DNA of 64,000 nucleotides from Bacteroidetes bacterium GWF2_33_38 (GTDB lineage Bacteria; Bacteroidota; Bacteroidia; Bacteroidales; GWF2-33-38). Shown here in pieces: positions 40,036-49,395 of the stretch. The notes beneath the pieces were generated by a model. The model was not told where the DNA came from and did not search any database. It saw only the letters and a list, made by a program, of their open reading frames with translations. The translations under genes and the position numbers were made by a program. Position 1 is the first letter of the stretch, and every line of letters starts with the position of its first letter. The stretch spans positions 1 through 64,000 of the forward strand of contig MEOF01000032.1 in assembly GCA_001769505.1 (NCBI GenBank), read 5' to 3'.

Positions 40036-42435
40036 ATGAGAAAAAATATCACTTTATTACTTTCATTAATTATATTTATTACAGGATTAAAAGCTGATGA
40101 TGAAATCCATTATAATGATAGCCTGTACCATAAAATAGTCACAGACAGTCTTTTTAATATTTTTAATAATGCAGAAAATGATACTATAAAAATCAATCTT
40201 TTAAATGATGAAATAGGAATAATATACGAAAGTATTAATATAGATTCTGCCTTATTTTTTTATGAAAAAGCTATTAAAATTGCAGATAAACACCTAAAAA
40301 AATCTCCGTTTGAAAATAATGTAAACTTAACCGATTTTATTTCTAAAAATGAACATAAAAAAAAATCTTTTTCAAATGAAATAAAAACCTATGCAAATCT
40401 GAAAGCACAATCACTAATGTATATTGGGCTTATTTTTCAGGACAGAGGAAATTTTTCTTACGCAATTGAAAAAATTCTTTTTTGCTTAAACATTTATAAA
40501 CTTACCGATAATAAGCAAGGACTTATTGCATGCAATGGTAATTTAGGAAATATTTTTACAATTCAAGGTAATTATCCCAAAGCTATAGAATATTATTTAA
40601 ACTCTTTAAAAATTTCAGATGAACTGCTAAGTATTGCTAAAGAAGATTATGAAATTAAGCAATTAAAACAAAGTATGTCATATTGTTATATAGGAATTGG
40701 AAATATTCATATTGAACAGAAAAATTATACTACTACAATCGAATATTTTAAAAAATCTCTTGAAATTGCTCTCGAGTTAGATGACAAAAGTGGGATTGCT
40801 CTTTCATACAATAATATCGGTAATGTATATAATGAAAATAATAATTCTGATTTAGCGATAAACTTTTATCTCAAAGCACTGGCTATTCAAATAGAAATTA
40901 ATGATAAAAATAGTATAGCTACTTGCTATGGAAATATAGGCACAATATACAAAGACAAAGGAGACAAACTACAGAGTTCTGATTCTCATACAGATTCAAT
41001 TTATAAGTATTATAACTTAGCGTTAGATTATTTTCAAAAATCATTTTCAACATTTGAAGAATTAGAAAATAAAAATGGAACAGCTTATACGTTAGTTAGC
41101 ATTGCATCGCTTCATAATGCATTGTCCGAATATTTGGAAGGAGAAAAAGAAAAAAAACATTTAATTCTTGCATTAGAAAATGGGACTAAAGCTTTTAATA
41201 TTGCAAAAGAAATTAATTCTCTTCCAATTGAAATTAAAGCTGCATATGAATTAAAAACCATATATATTAATCTTAAGGATTATGAAAAAGCCATAAAATT
41301 TTCTGAAATTTATATTGCACTTAAAGATAGCTTGTTTAAAGAAGAAAAAACAAATGCAATTGCTAAAGCAGAAATGCAATTTGAATCCGAAAAAAAACAA
41401 AATGAAATTAAACTTCTTAATAAAGAAAAAGAACTGAAAGAAATTGAAATTTCTAAACAAAAAACAACTAAAAACTATTTAATTGGAATAGTCTTACTTA
41501 TAATAATTTTTTCAATAGGAATTATAATTGCATATCGTAATAAAAGAAAAAATAATATTTTATTAAAGTTTCAGAACATTGAAATTAGTGAAAGAAATGA
41601 AGAAATAAGACAACAAAAAGAAGCAATATCTCTGCAAAGTGAAATGCTTGAAAATACTAATAAAATACTTGAAAGAAAAAATATTCAAATTATAGATAGT
41701 ATAAACTACGCAAAACAAATTCAGGATTCAATCCTACCATCAGAGGCAGTCATAAATGAAGTATTCGGGGAATCTTTTATATATTTCAAACCTAAAGATA
41801 TTGTTAGTGGCGATTTTTACTGGTTTACTGAAATTGAAAATCAAAAATTTATAGCTGTAGTTGATTGCACCGGTCATGGAATTCCCGGAGCATTTATGAG
41901 CATGATTGGAAATACTTTATTAAACGAAATAGTAAACCAAAAAAAGATTTTTGACCTCGATAAAATTCTTCTTGAGATGCACGAAGGCATATTATATTCA
42001 ATGAGTCAAAAAAGCAAAGAAACCACGAATAATGACGGAATGGAGATTTCAATTTGCAAAATTAAAGATGACAAACTCGAAATTACTTCAACAAATCAAA
42101 ATGTTATTTTAATAACAAATAACAATGTTATTGAAATTGAGGGAGGATTATATTCTATCGGATCATTTTTTAAAGTTGACTTAACATCATTTCCCATTAA
42201 AACTTTTGATATTCAAGCTCCTTTACTTATTTATTTGTTCTCCGATGGATTTCATGATCAGTTCGGTGGACCTAATAATAAAAAATTTTCTTATAACCAA
42301 TTACGAGACTTGTTAATTGAAAATCAATCTTCAACATTAACAGAGCAGGTAAATGTTTTGGAAAAAGCATTAAACGATTGGATTGGAGACGGAGAACAAA
42401 TTGATGATATTACTATATTGGGAATTAAAATTTAG
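40036..42435 (+). CDS. Array gene 4: TPR + TM + coil + divergent SpoIIE phosphatase
   Basis: TPR; SGDFYW, VVDCTGHGIPGAF, DGME, FSDGFHDQFGG, DDITILGIKI; lacks GANNPL and the variable linker. Confidence 0.87.
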   Translation: MRKNITLLLSLIIFITGLKADDEIHYNDSLYHKIVTDSLFNIFNNAENDTIKINLLNDEIGIIYESINIDSALFFYEKAIKIADKHLKKSPFENNVNLTDFISKNEHKKKSFSNEIKTYANLKAQSLMYIGLIFQDRGNFSYAIEKILFCLNIYKLTDNKQGLIACNGNLGNIFTIQGNYPKAIEYYLNSLKISDELLSIAKEDYEIKQLKQSMSYCYIGIGNIHIEQKNYTTTIEYFKKSLEIALELDDKSGIALSYNNIGNVYNENNNSDLAINFYLKALAIQIEINDKNSIATCYGNIGTIYKDKGDKLQSSDSHTDSIYKYYNLALDYFQKSFSTFEELENKNGTAYTLVSIASLHNALSEYLEGEKEKKHLILALENGTKAFNIAKEINSLPIEIKAAYELKTIYINLKDYEKAIKFSEIYIALKDSLFKEEKTNAIAKAEMQFESEKKQNEIKLLNKEKELKEIEISKQKTTKNYLIGIVLLIIIFSIGIIIAYRNKRKNNILLKFQNIEISERNEEIRQQKEAISLQSEMLENTNKILERKNIQIIDSINYAKQIQDSILPSEAVINEVFGESFIYFKPKDIVSGDFYWFTEIENQKFIAVVDCTGHGIPGAFMSMIGNTLLNEIVNQKKIFDLDKILLEMHEGILYSMSQKSKETTNNDGMEISICKIKDDKLEITSTNQNVILITNNNVIEIEGGLYSIGSFFKVDLTSFPIKTFDIQAPLLIYLFSDGFHDQFGGPNNKKFSYNQLRDLLIENQSSTLTEQVNVLEKALNDWIGDGEQIDDITILGIKI

Positions 42436-42441
42436 TTGATT

Positions 42442-44670
42442 ATGCAAAAAAAAATTGGATTACTATTCATATTTATCGTGTCAGTAGTGCTAATTTCAGC
42501 ACAGAATTTACACGTTCTTGACAGTCTTAATAAAATTATTAAAAGTCAAGCTCACGATACCATAAAGATTAAAACACAATTCTTGTTTGGGTGTGAATTA
42601 GCAGACTCTAATCCTGACTCAGCCAACACAGTATTTAATCAAATACTAACTAATTGCCTCGAAAAACAGAAACAGAAAAGCAATAAATTTTATGAAATAT
42701 TCGAAGCTCATGCTTTAAAAAAACTTGGTTATGTTGCATTTCTAAAAGGGAATTATCCATCATCACTTGAACGCTATCTATCATCATTGAAAAAATTTGA
42801 AAAACTGAATATATATAATGAACAAGCTTATGTTTCCCAATACATTGGACTTGTCCACCATTATCAAAGCCCCGAAACATTCGATGAGGCATACGTTTGG
42901 TATAAAAAATCTAAAAAATTAATGATTCAAGTTGGCGATAAGCTTGGAAATGCTCGTGTAAATAGAGATATAGGCAGCTTATTTTCAGATCCTATTTCGT
43001 TAGAATTTTTCAATATTGATTCTGCATTGTATTATTATAAAATTTCGTATGCAGTGATTAGTGAAATTGGCGAACCCGACGAAATAGCTGGGTTTGATCT
43101 AATTTTATCATGGTTAATGCTTGAAAATGGAGATTATAAAGGTGCGATTGAAAAAATAAATAAATCACACGAATATTTTATAAAAGTAAATAACGAATTT
43201 GGAATATTTTCTTGCATCAGAGCACTTGCATCGGTTAATGCAAAAATGAATAATTTTGATGAAGCTGAAAAATTATATTTAACAGCACTCAAAATGGCTG
43301 AAAAAATTCAACACCTCGACGGAATAAACAATATTTACGAATCTCTTTCAATCGTAAAATCAGATCAAAAAGACTACAAAAAAGCAATGGAATACTACAA
43401 ATTTTCAGTAGAAACAAAATTCAAGATTTATTCGCAAGAAAAAATAAATGCAATGACCGAAATGCAAACTAAATATGAAACCGAAAAAAAAGAACTCGAA
43501 ATCGAAAATCTAAATAAAGAAAAAGAAATTCAGAACCAAGTAGTTGAAAAACAAATGGTATTAATTTACTCTTTTATCCTCGGCTTTTTAATTGTGTTGG
43601 TTTTTTCAATAATAATCACAAAACAGTACAGCGATAAACGAAAAGCAAATTTTAAACTTGCACAGCAAAACACCGAAATTTCACAACAAAAAGAAGAGAT
43701 TTCTGCCCAACGTGACGAAATTGAAACTCAACGCGACGAAATTGCAAAACATCGAGATTTAGTTATTGAACAAAAAGACGAAATCGAATCGAGCATTAAT
43801 TACGCTAAACGTATTCAAAATGCAGTTCTTCCCGATTCAGAAATTCTTAAAATGATTCTCGGCGAACATTTCATATTATTTAAACCAAAAGATATTGTTT
43901 CGGGCGATTTTTATTGGGCAACTATTTTCAAAAATTGGCAGATTTTTACTGTTGCTGATTGCACAGGACATGGCGTCCCAGGTGCATTTATGTCCATGCT
44001 TGGGATAAGTTTCATCAACGAAATTGTACGAAAAGAAGAAATTATACAGGCCAATCAAATTTTACATCACTTACGAATTAGAATTATTAATTCACTTCAA
44101 CAAAAAGGCGTATCGGGCGAACAAAAAGACGGAATGGACATCAGTATGTGCGTATTAAATTTAGAAACACAAACACTTCAATATGCCGGAGCAAATAATC
44201 CTCTTTGGATAGTGAAAAGTGAAGAGTTAAAAGTGAAGAGTGAAGAATTAAGAGGGGAAAGTGAAAAGTTAAAAGTGAAAAGTAATGAGTTACAAGTTGA
44301 AAGTTCATCAAGTTATAAAGTAGACGAAAAAATAAATTCCGACTTTATAAACTTTACGAACTTTCAACTTTACGAACTAAAAGGAGATAAAATGCCTATT
44401 GCGATATATCTAAAAATGGATGAATTTACTAATCACGAAATTGAAATAAATAAAGGCGATTGTTTGTATTTGATTTCAGATGGGTACGAAGACCAATTTG
44501 GAGGATCAAAAGGCAAAAAATTTATGTCGAAAAACCTTAAACAATTATTCATTGACAATTGCCATTTATCAATGAATGAGCAAAAAGAAGTTTTAGAAAA
44601 AACATTAACGGATTGGATTGGAGATGGTGAGCAAATTGACGATATTACAGTAATGGGAATTAAAATTTAA
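42442..44670 (+). CDS. Array gene 5: TPR-like + TM + coiled coil + SpoIIE phosphatase
   Basis: ATG at 42442 (track start 42436 uses TTG); full SpoIIE motifs. Confidence 0.88.
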   Translation: MQKKIGLLFIFIVSVVLISAQNLHVLDSLNKIIKSQAHDTIKIKTQFLFGCELADSNPDSANTVFNQILTNCLEKQKQKSNKFYEIFEAHALKKLGYVAFLKGNYPSSLERYLSSLKKFEKLNIYNEQAYVSQYIGLVHHYQSPETFDEAYVWYKKSKKLMIQVGDKLGNARVNRDIGSLFSDPISLEFFNIDSALYYYKISYAVISEIGEPDEIAGFDLILSWLMLENGDYKGAIEKINKSHEYFIKVNNEFGIFSCIRALASVNAKMNNFDEAEKLYLTALKMAEKIQHLDGINNIYESLSIVKSDQKDYKKAMEYYKFSVETKFKIYSQEKINAMTEMQTKYETEKKELEIENLNKEKEIQNQVVEKQMVLIYSFILGFLIVLVFSIIITKQYSDKRKANFKLAQQNTEISQQKEEISAQRDEIETQRDEIAKHRDLVIEQKDEIESSINYAKRIQNAVLPDSEILKMILGEHFILFKPKDIVSGDFYWATIFKNWQIFTVADCTGHGVPGAFMSMLGISFINEIVRKEEIIQANQILHHLRIRIINSLQQKGVSGEQKDGMDISMCVLNLETQTLQYAGANNPLWIVKSEELKVKSEELRGESEKLKVKSNELQVESSSSYKVDEKINSDFINFTNFQLYELKGDKMPIAIYLKMDEFTNHEIEINKGDCLYLISDGYEDQFGGSKGKKFMSKNLKQLFIDNCHLSMNEQKEVLEKTLTDWIGDGEQIDDITVMGIKI

Positions 44671-44690
44671 TTGTTAAACATTAAATAATA

Positions 44691-46943
44691 ATGCTATTTC
44701 AAAAAAATATTTATAAAATAGTTTTAAGCTTTATACTTCTTACAACCTTAACAAGTAAGGCCGATAATAAAATTATTTTAGACAGCAGTTATGAGTCCAT
44801 CGTAGTTTTTGATAAAATTACATATTTTGTTGATTCAACAAGGAATCTTGCTGTTAATGATGTTTTTCAAAAATACAAAAGCTGTTCTTTTATACTCAAT
44901 TACGAAGGAATTATTTTTGAAAATCAAAATTTGGGAGATATTTGGTTTGGCTGTTCAATTCTGAACAATACAAATCAAAAATTAAATTATGTACTTAATT
45001 TACCTTCGTTCGATACAATTAACGTTTTTATTTATTGTAGCGATTCTATTGTAAATAAAATTTTAACAGGAAACGGATTTTCGGTTGACCAAAAAGAGAT
45101 AAAAGATGTTCGAAATCTAATGAAATTGTCCATTGATTCTCAAAATGAATTAATTCTGATTTTTAAAATTTCGGGGAATTTTTCTAATATTAAAGACCAT
45201 AATTTAAAATTTGATATAATCAATGAGTATTTATTTACTCAAAATGATAATTCGGAAAGGTACTTTCAAGGTATTTTTCTTGGCGTAATATTAATAATGA
45301 TTTTATACAACTTATTTTTGTTTTTTTCGGTTAAGCATATTAGTTATTTGTATTATGTTTTAATGCTTTTAGGTAGTGGTTTGATTTGGATAAACAATCT
45401 CCATTATCAATTTGAATATTTTATTACTTGGTTACCGCCGATTTCATTAGAATTTTTTGGGCTTGTTGTATCTGCTTTTTTTGGAGTATTCCTTATTTTA
45501 TTTACAAAAAGTTTTTTGGATACTAAAACGAAATTCAAAAAATGGAATATATACCTTAATGTTGTTATCCTGATTATTGTCGTAATTCCTCCTATTCCAT
45601 ATATAGCTCCCAATTTAGGCAAAATATGTTTTTTCGCCTCATTTTTAAGTGGCATTTTAGCCTTTGTTTCTATTTTGGTAATTTCAATTTACGCCTTTAT
45701 AAAAAAATATCGTCCAGCTAGGTATTTTTTACTTGCAAATATTTTTTTCAGCTTCGGTACAATTGCATTTATTTTAGGAAATATTGAAATAATACCTTCT
45801 AATTACTTCACATTTCATGGTATGCAATTTGGAAATATTATAGAAATAGCATTGTTCTCATTAGCTCTTGCTGATAGAATAAATATATTAAAAAAAGAAA
45901 ATGAGCAAAATCAATTGCTAATAATTCAGCAACTTACAGAAAATGATAAGCTAAAAGATAAGGTAAATCGTGAACTAGAAGAAAAAGTAAAAGAAAGAAC
46001 AGCTGAAATATATCAACAAAAAGAAGAAATCGAAGCCCAACGTGATGAAATTGAAGCTCAACGCGACATAGTTATCCAACAAAAAGAACAAATTGAAGAA
46101 ATTCACCAAGAAGTAACCGATAGCATAAACTATGCTCGAAGAATACAAGAAGCCATGTTGCCTGATATAAACATGACAGGTTTTGAAAACCTGTCATGTT
46201 TCATTCTCTTCCGCCCCAAAGATGTTGTAAGTGGTGATTTTTATTGGACTGCTAAAATAAACAATAAACTAATCATTGCTGTTGCTGACTGCACTGGGCA
46301 TGGTGTTCCCGGAGCCTTTATGAGTATGCTGGGCATAAGTTTTTTAAATGAAATTGTACATAAACAAGAAATTACCCTAGCAAACCAAATACTGAATCAA
46401 CTTCGAATTGAAATAATTAATGCCTTACAGCAAAAAGGCGAATCGGGCGAGCAAAAAGACGGAATGGATATGAGCCTCGTGGTAATTGACAATTCACAAT
46501 TTACAATTAATAATTATTGTTCCGCCCAATTTGCAGGAGCTAATAATCCTCTTTACATAGTTAAAAGTTTGTCAAGTCCATCAAGTTATAAAGTTGAAGA
46601 AAACAAAAGTTCTGACTTTATAAACTTTACGAACTTTGAACTTTATGAACTAAAGGCAGACAAAATGCCTATTGCGATATATTTAAAAATGGATGAATTT
46701 ACTAATCACGAAATTGAAATAAATACGGGCGATTGTTTATATTTGATGTCCGATGGATACGAAGACCAATTTGGCGGACCAAATGGAAAAAAATTCTTAT
46801 CTAAAAACCTTAAACAATTATTAATTAACAATGTTCAATTATCAATGCAAGAACAAAAAGAAATTCTGGAAAGTACAATGAATAAATGGATTGGAGATGG
46901 AGAGCAAATTGACGACATTACCATAATGGGAATTAAAATTTAA
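44691..46943 (+). CDS. Array gene 6: 7TMR-DISM sensor + coiled coil + SpoIIE phosphatase
   Basis: N-terminal extracellular domain, then about seven TM segments ('YFQGIFLGVILIMILYNLFLFFSVKHISYLYYVLMLLGSGLIWI...'), then coil and SpoIIE. Confidence 0.88.
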   Translation: MLFQKNIYKIVLSFILLTTLTSKADNKIILDSSYESIVVFDKITYFVDSTRNLAVNDVFQKYKSCSFILNYEGIIFENQNLGDIWFGCSILNNTNQKLNYVLNLPSFDTINVFIYCSDSIVNKILTGNGFSVDQKEIKDVRNLMKLSIDSQNELILIFKISGNFSNIKDHNLKFDIINEYLFTQNDNSERYFQGIFLGVILIMILYNLFLFFSVKHISYLYYVLMLLGSGLIWINNLHYQFEYFITWLPPISLEFFGLVVSAFFGVFLILFTKSFLDTKTKFKKWNIYLNVVILIIVVIPPIPYIAPNLGKICFFASFLSGILAFVSILVISIYAFIKKYRPARYFLLANIFFSFGTIAFILGNIEIIPSNYFTFHGMQFGNIIEIALFSLALADRINILKKENEQNQLLIIQQLTENDKLKDKVNRELEEKVKERTAEIYQQKEEIEAQRDEIEAQRDIVIQQKEQIEEIHQEVTDSINYARRIQEAMLPDINMTGFENLSCFILFRPKDVVSGDFYWTAKINNKLIIAVADCTGHGVPGAFMSMLGISFLNEIVHKQEITLANQILNQLRIEIINALQQKGESGEQKDGMDMSLVVIDNSQFTINNYCSAQFAGANNPLYIVKSLSSPSSYKVEENKSSDFINFTNFELYELKADKMPIAIYLKMDEFTNHEIEINTGDCLYLMSDGYEDQFGGPNGKKFLSKNLKQLLINNVQLSMQEQKEILESTMNKWIGDGEQIDDITIMGIKI
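46169..46201. repeat. Perfect 33-bp palindrome (16-bp arms, 1-nt centre) inside array gene 6 coding sequence
   Basis: AACATGACAGGTTTT G AAAACCTGTCATGTT plus one flanking A/T pair. Confidence 0.9.
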
Positions 46944-46945
46944 GT

Positions 46946-49336
46946 ATGAAAAAAACACTGCTCATTTATTTTATTCTCATAATAAGTTCATTTTCGTTCG
47001 CAGCAAAAATTGATTCATTAAATCAAAAGCTAAACGAAACACATAGCAATATTTTAAAGGCTAAAATTCTAAGAGAAATTTGTCAACACTATTATACAAT
47101 TAGTAATGATTCAGTTGTAAAATATTCCAAAATAATTACTGATTTTACATCGAATGATACCACTACAATGCTTTGCAAAGCTAAATCTTACGAAGATTTA
47201 GCTTATGTCGCAAATCAAAACAAAAAATTTGAAGATGAAGAAAAATATTATTTAAAAGCAATTGAGCTATTTTTAAAATTAGAGAAAAAAAGTGATTTAA
47301 TAAAGAATTATGGAAACTTAGCAAATTTATTCTTACATACAGCACGTTATGACGAAGCTTTAAAATCTTACAGAAAATCATACGAAATTGCTGAAATATT
47401 AAATGATAGTACAAGCATAATTATATCAAATATAAATATTGGAAATGTTTTTAAAGTACAAGGGAAATATAGCGAAGCCATTCAATGCTATATGTTAGCT
47501 TTAAAAAATTCGGAAAAAATTAAAAACGAAAAATATCAGGCAATTAGTTTAAATAGTATTGGCGTCGTACATTGGGGAAATAAGTCGTATGAAAAAGCTA
47601 TCCAATATATTGAAAAATCACTCGATTTAAGAAATAAACTTAAAGATAAAAAAGGAGCTTCTGTCTGCTACTTGAATATTGGGATAATATACGACGAACA
47701 AGGTAAATTTGACGATGCAATTATAAATTATCAAAAATCGTTGAAATTAAAACGAGAAGTTGATGATAAATCTGGAATTTCAAAATGTTACAACAATTTA
47801 GGTCTAAGTCTCAAAAATAAAAAAAACTATAGTCAAGCAATTGAATACTATTTAAAATCATTAGAAATAAAAAGAGAATATAGCGACAAAGAAGGGATGT
47901 CGTTAGTTTTAGGAAATATCTCAAATCTATATAACACAATAGCTGACTCATCAAATATTTCCGCAAGCGAAAAAAGAGAAAATTATCATAAAGCAATCGA
48001 ATTTGGATTAGAATCATTTCAAATTGCAAATGAAATTAAATCAAATCAATCGCTTCTTTTTGCTGCAAATGCAATTATGTATAGTTATACAAAATTAGAA
48101 AATTTTGAAAAAGCTATTGAATTCGCATACAAAGTAATCGCATATAAAGATTCCTTATTTTCTGATGAAAAAACAAAAGTCATTACTGAAATGGATGTAA
48201 AATATCAAAGCGAAAAACATATACTCGAAATAACAAATCTAGAAAAACAATCACTTCTCGACAAAAAAACAATCGAAATTCAAGATGCACTTAGCAAAAA
48301 ACAACAAATCTTGATTTTTTCTTTTATATTCGGATTCATTATTATACTTACGTTCTCGACCGTTTTGTATCGTTTATTTATCCAAAAGAAAAAGGCTAAC
48401 ACTCTTCTTGCACAACAAAATCAAGAAATTTTACAACAAAAAGAAGAAATTATTGCTCAGCGTGATGAGATTTCTAAACACCGAGATTTAGTTGTTGCTC
48501 AAAAAGAGGAAATTGAAGATAGTATAAACTATGCTAAACGAATTCAAGAAGCCGTACTTCCTATAAGCGAGGCTTCGCGTGCGATGTTGGAAAATCATTT
48601 TATCTTATTTCGTCCAAAAGATATTGTATCTGGAGATTTTTATTGGATTGCAAAAATTCAAAACAGAACAATTATTGCCGTTGCCGATTGCACAGGACAC
48701 GGTGTTCCTGGAGCATTTATGAGTATGTTGGGGATAAGTTTTTTAAACGAAATTGTTCGAAACCAAGAAATTGTAAAAGCAAACCAAATTTTAAATAAGT
48801 TGCGGGAAGAAATTATTAATGCCTTGCAACAAAAAGGCGAATTTGGTGAACAAAAAGACGGAATGGATATGAGTCTTATAATAATTAACAATTCACAATT
48901 AGCAATTAAAAATTTTATTCAAGCCCAATGGGCAGGAGCAAATAATCCGCTTTACATAGTGAAAAGTGAAAAGTTAAAAGTAAAAAACGAAGATAATACT
49001 AAAGTTGACGAACTTTCGACTTTTAACTTTCAACTTGACGAAGTTAAGCCCGATAAAATGCCAATTGCCATTTACGACCGAATGAACGATTTTACAAATC
49101 ATGAATTTGAACTTCAAAAAAACGATTGTATATATTTGCTAAGCGATGGATATGCCGACCAATTTGGAGGACGTAATCACAAAAAATTTCTTTCTAGAAA
49201 TCTTAAGCAATTGTTAATTACAAATTGTCAATTGCCAATGCCAGAGCAGAAAATTATATTAGAAACTACTCTTCTAAATTGGATTGGAGATGGAGAGCAA
49301 ATCGATGATATTACCATTGTGGGAATAAAAATTTAA
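46946..49336 (+). CDS. Array gene 7: TPR + TM + coiled coil + SpoIIE phosphatase
   Basis: TPR repeats; full SpoIIE motifs. Confidence 0.9.
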   Translation: MKKTLLIYFILIISSFSFAAKIDSLNQKLNETHSNILKAKILREICQHYYTISNDSVVKYSKIITDFTSNDTTTMLCKAKSYEDLAYVANQNKKFEDEEKYYLKAIELFLKLEKKSDLIKNYGNLANLFLHTARYDEALKSYRKSYEIAEILNDSTSIIISNINIGNVFKVQGKYSEAIQCYMLALKNSEKIKNEKYQAISLNSIGVVHWGNKSYEKAIQYIEKSLDLRNKLKDKKGASVCYLNIGIIYDEQGKFDDAIINYQKSLKLKREVDDKSGISKCYNNLGLSLKNKKNYSQAIEYYLKSLEIKREYSDKEGMSLVLGNISNLYNTIADSSNISASEKRENYHKAIEFGLESFQIANEIKSNQSLLFAANAIMYSYTKLENFEKAIEFAYKVIAYKDSLFSDEKTKVITEMDVKYQSEKHILEITNLEKQSLLDKKTIEIQDALSKKQQILIFSFIFGFIIILTFSTVLYRLFIQKKKANTLLAQQNQEILQQKEEIIAQRDEISKHRDLVVAQKEEIEDSINYAKRIQEAVLPISEASRAMLENHFILFRPKDIVSGDFYWIAKIQNRTIIAVADCTGHGVPGAFMSMLGISFLNEIVRNQEIVKANQILNKLREEIINALQQKGEFGEQKDGMDMSLIIINNSQLAIKNFIQAQWAGANNPLYIVKSEKLKVKNEDNTKVDELSTFNFQLDEVKPDKMPIAIYDRMNDFTNHEFELQKNDCIYLLSDGYADQFGGRNHKKFLSRNLKQLLITNCQLPMPEQKIILETTLLNWIGDGEQIDDITIVGIKI

Positions 49337-49395
49337 CACACCGCATTATTTCAAGAATTATTAATATATTTGGATAAACTTGAATTATATATTTA

